Shown one piece after another: positions 54,404-62,064 of a DNA stretch of 64,000 nt. Below the pieces are notes generated by a model. The model had not been told where the DNA came from and did no database searches. It worked only from the letters and a program-made list of their open reading frames with translations. This stretch comes from Pontibacillus halophilus JSM 076056 = DSM 19796. Its GTDB lineage: Bacteria; Bacillota; Bacilli; Bacillales; BH030062. Location of the stretch: NCBI RefSeq assembly GCF_000425205.1, contig NZ_AULI01000006.1, positions 124,001 to 188,000 on the forward strand. Direction: 5' to 3'. The translations under genes and the position numbers were made by a program. Positions within the stretch are counted from its first letter, which is position 1; the number at the start of each line of letters is the position of its first letter.

Positions 54404-55093
54404 CTATTGAGAGCTCTGATAACCTTCTTCAAACGGTTGTACGACGACGAATCCTTCACCGCTAAACTTCATCTGTATAGACTCCCCGCTACCGCGACCG
54501 ACAAACGTTTTGAGCGAAATATCTGTCTTGAATTCAGGCTCTAAATGCTCAGACCAAGCCACCGTAGCATTAGGATCGGTAATTACAGGCTTATTTGGAG
54601 TAACACGTAGCGTCAAGGGTTCATAGTGAGAGGTAATCGCCACCATACCTCTACCCTTAAGGTGGACGTTGAACAATCCCCCAGATACCATTCCGGCAAT
54701 CTTCTTCATAAATTTAATGTCCCATTCAATTCCTGGTTCAAAGGCAAGTAAGTCATTTCCATTCACAGTGATCCCTTCATTCTGCAATTGAAGGATGGTA
54801 ATCTTCTTTCCTTGGTCAGCCAAGTACAACTTACCTTCCCCTCTCGCCTTCATGAGAGAGCTCCCTTCATCCGTGAATGCTTTCTTGAACATCTTGCCTA
54901 ATCCATGTTCGAAAATGCCCTCACGCTCGAATTTCATTTGCCCATCATACGAAATCATAGAACCAGCTTTCGCCCATACTTCTCCGTCTAGATTAACTTC
55001 CAACACACGTGGTGTTTCTAATTCAAAGTACCCATTCTCTTGTTCGTCCTGTTCCGTCTCTCTTAGAAATTCCCCTAGTGAATATTTACTCAT
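54404..55093 (-). CDS. AIM24-family protein
   Basis: A 229-residue protein of the AIM24/TrpR-like superfamily, a beta-rich fold often found as hexamers or trimers and annotated after the yeast mitochondrial protein Aim24. It shows EVWAKAGSMISYDG and the repeated glycine-rich strands ending FVGRGSGESIQMKFSGEG. No catalytic residues are known. The start ATG 55093 lies six bases after GGAGGAG. A short Glu-rich N-terminal stretch is unusual. Function is unknown. Confidence 0.85.
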   Translation of the reverse strand: MSKYSLGEFLRETEQDEQENGYFELETPRVLEVNLDGEVWAKAGSMISYDGQMKFEREGIFEHGLGKMFKKAFTDEGSSLMKARGEGKLYLADQGKKITILQLQNEGITVNGNDLLAFEPGIEWDIKFMKKIAGMVSGGLFNVHLKGRGMVAITSHYEPLTLRVTPNKPVITDPNATVAWSEHLEPEFKTDISLKTFVGRGSGESIQMKFSGEGFVVVQPFEEGYQSSQ

Positions 55094-55152
55094 TGCTTCT
55101 CCTCCTCCCAATCCCTTACAAGATGTATTCCCTATTCATTCGCCTTCAGTTA

Positions 55153-55182
55153 GAAAAAACCTCCCTATTCGTAATAGGAAGG
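55153..55182 (-). terminator. Terminator after the cysH-siroheme operon
   Basis: CCTTCCTATT pairs with AATAGGGAGG (one G-U) around ACG, then TTTTTT on the minus strand. Confidence 0.85.
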
Positions 55183-55187
55183 CAGCC

Positions 55188-55997
55188 TCACTGTATGTCT
55201 TCGTAATGTTTCGTTAGGGCAACTACCATAGCTCCCATCCGTTCGTGTTCTGGAGAAACCACACGCTGAACTCCTTCGTGGAATAAAGCACCAGCTGTAA
55301 CTTGACCTACAGCAGTGGCAACTACTTTGGAATGGAACGCATCTAAGACACCTTCCAATGCATCCATTTCACGTACAGCCGTGAAAAATTGACGAACTTG
55401 TATGGCACTTGTAAACAGGATGGCATCCACTTCATGGCTTACCATTTCCCGTACAAGTTGCTCAACAACAGGCTGTTCTGGCGGTGTATGTTCATAGGGC
55501 AACAAGAATGTTACCTCTGCCCCCTTTTCTTTAAACCATGATACTAAATCAGGGGCATTCTCCCCGTGAAGTTGGATTCCTACTCGCTTCCCATAGAATG
55601 AAATCCCCTCTATTTCTGAAGTCAATCCATTTAACGTACCATCTGAGGAACTGACTACTGGTTGAAGGTCTAACTTCTTTAATGCTTGCTTTGTTTTATA
55701 CCCACGAGCGGCAATTGACGTATTTGTTAATAAATCAAGAAACGCATCTTCGAGGTTATGCTCCCTCGCAATAGTGAGACTTGTTTCCACACCAATTCCC
55801 GTTGTAAGTACAACCCAATCGGGCGGCTCTTCTATGAACCCTCTAAGCTGGGTAACAACTTTTTCCTTTGGTGTGAATACCGTCCCTTGTGTAGAGCGGA
55901 CAATCGGAACTCCTCCCTGCTTTTCTACTAATCGGCTCATTTCATCGGTTTTTCGTGTCGCGGCGATTGCAACTGTCTTACCAAGTAGTTTCGTCAT
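55188..55997 (-). CDS. hemD: Uroporphyrinogen-III synthase homologue
   Basis: HemD closes and inverts ring D of hydroxymethylbilane to make uroporphyrinogen III, the substrate for SumT. The 269-residue protein has the two-lobed HemD pattern: IAATRKTDEMSRLVEKQGG at the start, the VLTTGIGVE hinge, and ILFTSAIQVRQFF with late AVGQVTAGAL. It is the last gene of the cysH-siroheme operon, overlapping sirC by 20 bases. The main hemD normally sits in hemAXCDBL, so this is probably a second, siroheme-dedicated copy. The start is ATG 55997 after GGAGGGG. Confidence 0.85.
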   Translation of the reverse strand: MTKLLGKTVAIAATRKTDEMSRLVEKQGGVPIVRSTQGTVFTPKEKVVTQLRGFIEEPPDWVVLTTGIGVETSLTIAREHNLEDAFLDLLTNTSIAARGYKTKQALKKLDLQPVVSSSDGTLNGLTSEIEGISFYGKRVGIQLHGENAPDLVSWFKEKGAEVTFLLPYEHTPPEQPVVEQLVREMVSHEVDAILFTSAIQVRQFFTAVREMDALEGVLDAFHSKVVATAVGQVTAGALFHEGVQRVVSPEHERMGAMVVALTKHYEDIQ

Positions 55998-56616
55998 CCC
56001 GGTCCCCTCCTAGCTCTAGAACTCTTTCCCAAATATACGCTTGTTGGTTCGTATCTATGTATTCTGCTTGTGCGGCTTCGTGCAACCAATACCGCTGTTC
56101 ATGTTTTGATATCGGAAGTTCATGGATATAGGCTCTAAATTCTCTCAGAAATTGTACGTACGCTTGGTATCGTTCATCATAGGCCTCTCCTAGCTCTTCC
56201 TTTATCCTTGCTGCAAGAGATGGGCTCGCCCCATTGGTAGATACTGATATCGTTAAATCTCCTCTCTTTATAGAAGAAGGGAAATGTAGATCGCTCTTTC
56301 CCCCATTATGAACCGCGTTGACCAACTGATTCTTCCCACACCATGAATGTATCTTGTTATTTTCAGCTTCATCGTTCGTAGCAATCACAACCACGAAAGC
56401 CCGGCCTAAATCTTCAAATTCGACCTTTTTACGCTTCCATATCACTTCTCCTGCATCTGCAAGGGCATAGAGTTTATCACTTACCTCAGGGCTTATGACG
56501 GTAACGCACGCTCCAGCTGTCAGGAGCTTTGCAACACGTTTCGTGGCAATCCTACCACCCCCGCACACCACACACACTCTCTCATTTAGCTGAAGCATGA
56601 CAGGTAGATGAGTCAC
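55978..56616 (-). CDS. sirC: Precorrin-2 dehydrogenase (SirC)
   Basis: SirC oxidises precorrin-2 to sirohydrochlorin with NAD+. The 212-residue protein has a Rossmann start CVVCGGGRIATKR, then ISPEV and VVVIATND, and the middle NGASPSLAARIK typical of the Met8/CysG dehydrogenase half. It is a stand-alone domain without a methylase, as YlnF in B. subtilis. The start is a GTG at 56616 that shares one base with the sirB stop. The C-terminal 40 residues are helical. Confidence 0.92.
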   Translation of the reverse strand: MTHLPVMLQLNERVCVVCGGGRIATKRVAKLLTAGACVTVISPEVSDKLYALADAGEVIWKRKKVEFEDLGRAFVVVIATNDEAENNKIHSWCGKNQLVNAVHNGGKSDLHFPSSIKRGDLTISVSTNGASPSLAARIKEELGEAYDERYQAYVQFLREFRAYIHELPISKHEQRYWLHEAAQAEYIDTNQQAYIWERVLELGGDRDDETTW

Positions 56617-57359
56617 TACATAACCGCCTCTTCAAACTGCTCCAAGGTTTCTTGAACCCGCTGTTCCAATACAGCTTCTAGCTGAGGATGCCCATTCAAA
56701 GGTTCCGTCCGCCTTAATTGTTGCCATTCACCTATGTATTCATCTATCTCGTGTAGTAAAGTACCAGAGAACATTAGATAAGGAATGACTAGAATGGGCC
56801 CATTCGTGCTTTCCAAAGCTCCAGCAATCCCTTCTTTAAATGTAGGGGTGGCGGCCGCTAGATAGCACTGATGGATACATGGTACACCTAATCGCTCCTT
56901 TGCCTCATTCGCAATTGAGTTCAACGTGGCGAGGGCATCCGGGTCACTACTTCCTCTGCCCACTAAAATGTAAGTCGTATGAAGCAGCTCGTCTGAAGAA
57001 ATGGATTCTAGGATGCGCTCAACCACGAGCTGACTCATCCCATGATGGCCGCCTAACGGCTTGCCATATTGAATTCGAACGTGTGGATAAGGTTTCATCG
57101 CTGCTTCGAGCAGTTCGGGTACATCTTTCTTCGCATGTCTTGCTTCTAGAAGAAATACAGGCATGACCGCAATATCTGTTGCTCCTCTTTCGACAAGACG
57201 TTGAATACCTTGTTTGATAGTGGGCTCAGCGAGTTCGAGAAAGCAAACTTCTTGAAGAGGAACATCCACTCTTGCCTTCACCCGTTCGATGTAGTGAACC
57301 GCATCATGACGAGCAGAAGCAACTCGACTTCCATGACTAATATAAAGTACACCTTTCAT
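56616..57359 (-). CDS. sirB: Sirohydrochlorin ferrochelatase (SirB/CbiX family)
   Basis: SirB inserts Fe2+ into sirohydrochlorin to finish siroheme. The 247-residue protein has the two CbiX halves. The first begins GVLYISHGSRVASARHD with a metal-binding His, then VMPVFLLEARHAKKDV. The second has YILVGRGSSDPDA and a late VIPYLMFSG. It fits YlnE of B. subtilis. The start ATG 57359 follows GAGGGGGG and lies 14 bases after sumT. Confidence 0.92.
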   Translation of the reverse strand: MKGVLYISHGSRVASARHDAVHYIERVKARVDVPLQEVCFLELAEPTIKQGIQRLVERGATDIAVMPVFLLEARHAKKDVPELLEAAMKPYPHVRIQYGKPLGGHHGMSQLVVERILESISSDELLHTTYILVGRGSSDPDALATLNSIANEAKERLGVPCIHQCYLAAATPTFKEGIAGALESTNGPILVIPYLMFSGTLLHEIDEYIGEWQQLRRTEPLNGHPQLEAVLEQRVQETLEQFEEAVM

Positions 57360-57373
57360 ACTAAATCCCCCCT

Positions 57374-58150
57374 CTACTGAGCTGTACTAATTTCTTGGGC
57401 TGGTTTCAGTTGTTCAAACCATTTGATTCTCTCTCGATATGCAACAACTTCACCTACAACGATCATAGAAGGATTCATGATAGAACTTTCTTCTACATCT
57501 TGAGCAATCGTCTCCAGCGTGCCAACGAGCGTTTCTTGCATTTCAGTCGTCCCCCAATGAATGACTGCTACCGGTGTTGATGCAGGGCGGCCATGCTCTA
57601 GGAGGAGTTGACTAATCGTAGGTAATTCGGAAACCCCCATATAGATTGCTAATGTATCGACCCCTTGAGCAAGGTGCTTCCATTTCTTATGATGGTCTTC
57701 CCCTTCGCGACGGTGTCCTGTGACGAATGCCACAGAAGCGCTCGCTTCCCGATGTGTCATCGGTATCCCAGCATAGGAAGGTGCAGCCATTCCAGCCGTT
57801 ATACCCGGCACAATCTCAAATGGGATACGATTCGCAGCAAGTACCTCTGCTTCTTCACCACCGCGCCCAAAGAGGAATGGGTCTCCACCTTTAAGTCGTA
57901 CAATGGTTCGCCCACGTTTCGCGTATGACACGAGGGCTTCATTAATGGCTTCTTGTTTCATCGTGTGATGATTGGGAAGCTTTCCACAATAGACAAGTTC
58001 CGCTCCTAATTTCGCCTCTTCTAACAAAGATTGATTCACGAGCCGATCGTATAAGATCACATCAGCTCGTTGAATCGCTTTCAACCCTTTCACCGTAATT
58101 AAATCTGGGTCCCCGGGTCCTGCCCCAACTAAATATACTTTCCCCAACAC
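57374..58150 (-). CDS. sumT: Uroporphyrinogen-III C-methyltransferase
   Basis: SumT (also called CobA) methylates uroporphyrinogen III twice with SAM to give precorrin-2. The 258-residue protein shows VYLVGAGPGDPDLITVKG, YDRLV, RLKGGDPFLFGRGGEE and VPGITAGMAAPSYAGIPMTH, all classic SUMT motifs. It starts at GTG 58150 after GGGGGA and lies ten bases after cysH. In B. subtilis sumT follows cysC, not cysH directly. Confidence 0.95.
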   Translation of the reverse strand: MLGKVYLVGAGPGDPDLITVKGLKAIQRADVILYDRLVNQSLLEEAKLGAELVYCGKLPNHHTMKQEAINEALVSYAKRGRTIVRLKGGDPFLFGRGGEEAEVLAANRIPFEIVPGITAGMAAPSYAGIPMTHREASASVAFVTGHRREGEDHHKKWKHLAQGVDTLAIYMGVSELPTISQLLLEHGRPASTPVAVIHWGTTEMQETLVGTLETIAQDVEESSIMNPSMIVVGEVVAYRERIKWFEQLKPAQEISTAQ

Positions 58151-58160
58151 AGTTCCCCCT

Positions 58161-58892
58161 CTATTGTTTTGGTCGGTTCGGATTCATGTGCAGCCCACAT
58201 TCTGTTTTGTCCATCGTTGACCAGCGTCCAGAACGTAAGTCATATGGGTTGTCAGTTGGCATGGTACACGGGGCACATCCAATTGATGGATACCCCTTGT
58301 CGTGAAGATCATTATATGGAAGGTCTTGCTCTTTGATATACGTCCATACATCGTCCCATGTCCAATGAATAAGTGGACACACCTTCACAGAGCGAAATCG
58401 TTCATCTTTATTTACGAACTCTGTCGCCCGCCGTGAAGGAGACTGCTCTCTCCGAAGACCTGAAACCCAAGCGGTCGAGCCAGACAACGCTTCTTCCAAT
58501 GGCTTAATCTTTCGTATATAGCAGCACTGATTGGGTTCTTTCTTCCATAGCTCATCCCCATGTTGGTCAGCTTGTTGCTGAACAGTTAATTCAGGCTTCT
58601 TCATCACAATGTTCAACTTTGGAAATCGTTCCTTCATTCTTTCAATTAATTCATAGGTCTCCTGAAAGTGAAGTCCTGTATCCAAGAATACAATCCGAGC
58701 GTCTTCCTTAATTCTAGCGATCATATCGATGAGAACAATTCCTTCAGCTCCGAAGCTACATGCATAGGTTAACTCTTCCCCATATTCACTATATGCCCAA
58801 TCGAGTACCTTCTCGCTTTCTTCGACGATGGACTGACTACTAAGATTGGTAAGCGGATTCCCCTGCCACTGTTCATACGTTACCGTTGCCAT
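58161..58892 (-). CDS. cysH: Phosphoadenylyl/adenylyl-sulfate reductase
   Basis: CysH reduces PAPS or APS to sulfite with thioredoxin. The 243-residue protein has the nucleotide-binding SFGAEGIVLIDM and DTGLHFQETY, a CC pair in NQCCYIRKIKPL and a CxxC in GCAPC. Together these four Cys bind a 4Fe-4S cluster, which marks the APS-accepting bacterial type, as in B. subtilis. The catalytic Cys is in TECGLH near the C-terminus. The start ATG 58892 lies behind GGGGGAG. It leads the operon, with a SAM riboswitch and promoter upstream. The usual downstream cysP, sat and cysC genes are missing here. Confidence 0.94.
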   Translation of the reverse strand: MATVTYEQWQGNPLTNLSSQSIVEESEKVLDWAYSEYGEELTYACSFGAEGIVLIDMIARIKEDARIVFLDTGLHFQETYELIERMKERFPKLNIVMKKPELTVQQQADQHGDELWKKEPNQCCYIRKIKPLEEALSGSTAWVSGLRREQSPSRRATEFVNKDERFRSVKVCPLIHWTWDDVWTYIKEQDLPYNDLHDKGYPSIGCAPCTMPTDNPYDLRSGRWSTMDKTECGLHMNPNRPKQ

Positions 58893-58949
58893 CCTTCTCC
58901 CCCTCTTCTCTATATAAACGTAACTGAATTGACCTAGTAAGACCTCTTT

Positions 58950-58990
58950 AAACAAATAACCTCTCCACCAGTTTCGATAAGGAAGAGAGG
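58950..58990 (-). terminator. Probable expression-platform terminator of the cysH S-box
   Basis: CCTCTC pairs with GAGAGG across a 19-base loop, then TTATTTGTTT on the minus strand. The stem is short, so regulation might also be translational. Confidence 0.5.
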
Positions 58991-59007
58991 GTCAACAACC
59001 GCACATT

Positions 59008-59108
59008 CCTTCTTATCTTGTGTGTAACTGGATTTGGCACAGCGTTCATAAGATGAACCCGCTGCCGAGACTTCTTCGGGCCGCTCCCTCCATCTCTCTT
59101 GATAAGAA
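59008..59108 (-). promoter_or_regulatory. SAM-I (S-box) riboswitch ahead of the cysH operon
   Basis: On the minus strand, P1 pairs TTCTTATC (59108-59101) with GATAAGAA (59017 down to 59010, with flanking bases). Between them are AAGAGAGATGGAGGGA, CGGCCC, CGGCAGC and GTGCCAAATCC, matching S-box landmarks. The P3 strand GGCAGC departs from the usual GGCAACC, so this copy is diverged. SAM excess should lower sulfate reduction and siroheme synthesis. Confidence 0.88.
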
Positions 59109-59137
59109 TTTTCTGTTAATTATTCTATTTGAATTCA

Positions 59138-59166
59138 ATCCTAACTATTCCAGTATGAATTGTCAA
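59138..59166 (-). promoter_or_regulatory. Promoter of the cysH operon
   Basis: TTGACA and TAGGAT are spaced by 17 bases on the minus strand, with transcription starting about 25 bases before the riboswitch. Confidence 0.75.
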
Positions 59167-59223
59167 TTATATTGAGCCGGTTTTTATAAAATGAATAAAA
59201 CGCCTATATTGGATAGAAGGGTA

Positions 59224-59252
59224 TAAAAAAAGCCCCTAGTAGCTAGGGGCTT
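59224..59252 (-). terminator. Terminator after msrA
   Basis: A perfect 10-bp stem (AAGCCCCTAG) around three bases, then TTTTTT on the minus strand. Confidence 0.9.
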
Positions 59253-59264
59253 CTCGTCGACTTA

Positions 59265-59738
59265 TTAACCAATTCCACAGGAAAGGGTGCCGTTCTTTTG
59301 GAAATATTTCTGGTGATATTCTTCAGCTTCATAGAATGGTTGCTCAGCTGTTACCTCTGTTACAATCTTATTCTTAAAGATGCCTTTTTGATCCCATTCT
59401 GAAATTTTCTCTTGAGCAATTTGTTTCTGGTCTTCATTTAGATAGAAGATAACTGAGCGATATTGATGCCCAACGTCCTCTCCCTGACGGTTAAGCGTAG
59501 TAGGGTCATGACACTCAAAGAACGTATCCACTAGCTGTTCGTATGTGATTACACTTGGGTCAAACTCAACTTTCGTTGTTTCCGCATGACCAGTCGTTCC
59601 TGTCTTCACATGTTCATAACTTGGGGCCTCAATGTTACCTCCCGCGTATCCAACGCGAGTTGCTGTCACTCCATCAAGACGCTCAAAAAACGCCTCTACT
59701 CCCCAAAAACATCCTGCTGCAAATAATGCTGTTGCCAT
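59265..59738 (-). CDS. msrA: Peptide methionine sulfoxide reductase A
   Basis: MsrA reduces the S-epimer of methionine sulfoxide in proteins and free amino acid, with thioredoxin as donor. The 157-residue protein has the catalytic GCFWGVEAFF near the N-terminus and a C-terminal Cys (LSCGIG) that can resolve the sulfenic acid. The YAGG and HAETTKVEFDP motifs are conserved. There is no fused MsrB domain and no msrB next to it. The start ATG follows AAAAGGAGAG. Unlike B. subtilis, where msrA is not an S-box gene, this copy has a SAM riboswitch and terminator in its leader, so its product is tied to methionine and SAM supply. Confidence 0.95.
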   Translation of the reverse strand: MATALFAAGCFWGVEAFFERLDGVTATRVGYAGGNIEAPSYEHVKTGTTGHAETTKVEFDPSVITYEQLVDTFFECHDPTTLNRQGEDVGHQYRSVIFYLNEDQKQIAQEKISEWDQKGIFKNKIVTEVTAEQPFYEAEEYHQKYFQKNGTLSCGIG

Positions 59739-59800
59739 AGTAAACTCTCCTTTTCCTTAACGAAACTTCTTTCGAGAGCAGACATGGACACAAAACGTGT

Positions 59801-59834
59801 ATAAAAAAGACCCCCTTCTCACGAGAAGGGGGTC
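59801..59834 (-). terminator. Riboswitch terminator before msrA
   Basis: GACCCCCTTCTC pairs with GAGAAGGGGGTC, then TTTTTTAT on the minus strand. It is a very strong terminator within the msrA leader, as expected for an S-box expression platform. Confidence 0.92.
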
Positions 59835-59857
59835 GTATGTGTCGTCCGTACGATCCT

Positions 59858-59976
59858 CTCATCTCCCAAGATTCTTCAATCTTGCAGGATTTGGCACCGT
59901 TCACATTGTACATCATGTACAATCGATGGTTGCCGGGCTTCAAAGGGCCAGTCCCTCCACCTCTCTGGATAAGAAG
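59858..59976 (-). promoter_or_regulatory. SAM-I (S-box) riboswitch ahead of msrA
   Basis: On the minus strand, P1 pairs CTTATC (59973-59968) with GATGAG (59863-59858). Within are CCAGAGAGGTGGAGGGACTGG, CCCTTTGAAGCCCGGCAACC and GGTGCCAAATCCTGC, essentially the full S-box consensus, with a long P3 arm (ATTGTACATGATGTACAAT). A strong terminator follows (59801-59834). SAM binding should shut off msrA transcription. Confidence 0.96.
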
Positions 59977-59999
59977 TTTTCGTTATTAAGTTATTTCTC

Positions 60000-60028
60000 A
60001 TTTTACATACTTTCATTAGTGAAGTAAA
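60000..60028 (-). promoter_or_regulatory. Promoter of the msrA riboswitch transcript
   Basis: TTTACT and TAAAAT are spaced by 17 bases on the minus strand, about 25 bases ahead of the aptamer. Confidence 0.6.
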
Positions 60029-60056
60029 GAATTAAACTCATAGAAGATTAAATTTT

Positions 60057-60926
60057 TTACCCTTCAATACTTCGCCATAACGTGATGGAGGCATAGCTCT
60101 TGTAGGGATCCCAATCGTCGCTCATCTCTACCATCTCTTCCTTCGTCGGTTTACGGTCCATCTGGAAATAGCGCTTCAGTGCATTTTGAACGCCAATATC
60201 TGCTTTAGGATATAAGTCCGTTCTACCTAAGCCGAACATCAACCAATTCTCCACTGTCCAAGGGCCAATCCCCCGAATCTTGGTTAACTCTTTCATAGCT
60301 TCGTCGTCTGTAAGCGTAGATAACTGTGCCAGATCTAGCTCCCCATCCGCTATTTTTCTTGATGTATCAATCACATACTCCGCCTTCCGTTGACTAAACT
60401 GCAGTTCCCTTAACTGTTCATATTCTAAACGGGCTACCCGTTCAGGCGTCGGATAGAACCACACCCCATCCACAAGTTCTCCGAACGTCTGAACAAATCG
60501 AGAACTAAGCGTGTAGGCGAATTTCATGTTCAACTGCTGATGAATGATCACTTTCATAAGGCAATCGTAGAGATGAAAATCTTTCACAATAGGAGTCCCA
60601 GGATAATCGTTAAATAATGTAGACAGATTCGTCTTTCTAAAATGTTGTTTTATTTGGTCTAAATCCACATCCCATTGAAATAAGTCTTGAATACGATGAA
60701 GAAGCAAATCTTTCTCTTCATCATTCTTCGATGAAACCACGAACTCAGGATTCTCTGTAGTACCTGTCCCTTGCACTCGGACAACGTTACGTGACTCTCC
60801 TATACGAACGGGTACATCAATCCAACGCTCTTCCTGATTCACAGTTATAATTGGGTCCATCTCTAAACGAACTAATACATGGTCGAATGCATAGCTTCCA
60901 GCAGCTCGCACAACCTCTTTCCACAT
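60057..60926 (-). CDS. HhH-GPD DNA glycosylase (AlkA/YfjP-type)
   Basis: A 289-residue base-excision enzyme related to AlkA and to B. subtilis YfjP. An N-terminal AlkA_N-like sheet (about 1-85) precedes the helix-hairpin-helix GPD domain: TKIRGIGPWTVENWLMFGLG (HhH) with the following Asp in PKADIG as catalytic candidate. It probably removes alkylated purines. The start is ATG 60926 behind AGGTGAGGGAG. A start five codons upstream lies inside that site. In B. subtilis yfjP is close to pdaA (yfjS), and here pdaA is only 1.1 kb away, so synteny supports the assignment. Confidence 0.88.
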   Translation of the reverse strand: MWKEVVRAAGSYAFDHVLVRLEMDPIITVNQEERWIDVPVRIGESRNVVRVQGTGTTENPEFVVSSKNDEEKDLLLHRIQDLFQWDVDLDQIKQHFRKTNLSTLFNDYPGTPIVKDFHLYDCLMKVIIHQQLNMKFAYTLSSRFVQTFGELVDGVWFYPTPERVARLEYEQLRELQFSQRKAEYVIDTSRKIADGELDLAQLSTLTDDEAMKELTKIRGIGPWTVENWLMFGLGRTDLYPKADIGVQNALKRYFQMDRKPTKEEMVEMSDDWDPYKSYASITLWRSIEG

Positions 60927-61103
60927 CTCCCTCACCTCCATTCATAGATGTATAACACAGGACCCCCACACTCAAACTTCCTTACGAATTAATGAAAAGG
61001 AGATTGAATACAATCATCTAGTGGAAAAGTGAAGAGGAACATTCTATAATTAAATTATCTGAATATTCTACGAGACATACATTATCCCAAGGAGGTTGTC
61101 ATC

Positions 61104-61499
61104 ATGGATGAAAAACTAATTGTAAATGTAGGAACTATCGAAATCCCTGTAGAACAGCTCGATGAATCCATTCAATTCTACACAGAGATGCTAGGTCTTA
61201 CCACACTCCAAAAAGGCGAAGAAAGTTGTATGCTTACCTTCAACCAACACGGCGCACCCAATCTCTTCCTCGTAAAGAGCGAACAATTTCAGCCTCTTCA
61301 CTTTGAAAGCAGTCACATTAAAAACAATTCCATCATCGACTTTTACACAACAGATTTAGATACGTGTCATCGTGTATTCTCTGATGCTGGCATAGAAGTA
61401 ACCAGCTTAAATAAAACCGATTCTGGTCTTGGTGGATTTGGCTTCAAAGACCCTAACGGGCATTGGCTAGGTATGCATAACGTTTCCAATCAGAGTTAA
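61104..61499 (+). CDS. VOC-superfamily (glyoxalase/bleomycin-resistance fold) protein
   Basis: The 131-residue protein has the paired beta-alpha-beta-beta-beta modules of the vicinal oxygen chelate family, beginning VGTIEIPVEQLDESIQFYTEMLGL and closing with GFGFKDPNGHWLGM. Metal ligands in this family lie at the first strand (here Glu rather than His) and at the final strand. The His/Glu set is only partly recognisable, so enzyme activity is uncertain. The start ATG follows AGGAGG. It precedes a small methyltransferase by 13 bases and is probably co-transcribed with it. Confidence 0.85.
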   Translation: MDEKLIVNVGTIEIPVEQLDESIQFYTEMLGLTTLQKGEESCMLTFNQHGAPNLFLVKSEQFQPLHFESSHIKNNSIIDFYTTDLDTCHRVFSDAGIEVTSLNKTDSGLGGFGFKDPNGHWLGMHNVSNQS

Positions 61500-61512
61500 G
61501 GAGGGACGTTCG

Positions 61513-62037
61513 GTGAGTTCAACTCATTATGGGATTACGAAGGGGAACGCTTCCATGGACATTCTGTTGCACCACTTAGAAGAACGCGGCATTTCCCTTA
61601 GCGGGTCCACCGTGTTAGACCTTGCTTGTCGCGATGGTACATTTACCCGACACTTAAGTCAGCTTTGTCAAAGCGTTATAGGCGTAGATGCCACTACTGA
61701 ACGAATTATCGAACGCACACCTTCTACTCCACACACCCGTTATATTCGAGGGCTTGCCGAACACCTCCCATGTGAAAGGAATTCGTTTGACTATGTGTTC
61801 GCCTGGAACTGTTGGGGGTCGTTTGACCGACACAAAGTGCTCTCTGAGATGGATCGAGTGTTAAAGCCATCTGGACGCCTTATCATTATGGAACGACAAC
61901 TTCCAGTTCAAACAACAGATGCCTTTCCCTTCCATTGGTACGAGGAGTGGAAGAGCGCTTCCTTTAATCTTCAACACGAATGGTCGTGTTCTACTAAGCC
62001 CACAGAGCAACTGCACGTCGTAATATTAAAAAGATAA
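61513..62037 (+). CDS. Small class I SAM-dependent methyltransferase
   Basis: A 174-residue stand-alone methyltransferase. Motif I reads VLDLACRDGTFTRHL, motif II has GVDATTERI, and motif IV is FDYVFAWNCWGSF, all in Methyltransf_11 order. The motif I glycines are reduced (ACRDG for GxGxG), but the fold is clear. The C-terminus is short for the family, so it may form dimers or act on a small molecule. The start is GTG 61513 after GGAGGG. The substrate is unknown. Confidence 0.82.
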   Translation: MSSTHYGITKGNASMDILLHHLEERGISLSGSTVLDLACRDGTFTRHLSQLCQSVIGVDATTERIIERTPSTPHTRYIRGLAEHLPCERNSFDYVFAWNCWGSFDRHKVLSEMDRVLKPSGRLIIMERQLPVQTTDAFPFHWYEEWKSASFNLQHEWSCSTKPTEQLHVVILKR

Positions 62038-62064
62038 CCAGACCTAGGTAAAGGGTCTGGTTAT
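62034..62064. terminator. Bidirectional terminator between the methyltransferase and pdaA
   Basis: ATAACCAGACC pairs with GGTCTGGTTAT around nine bases between convergent genes. Confidence 0.75.
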
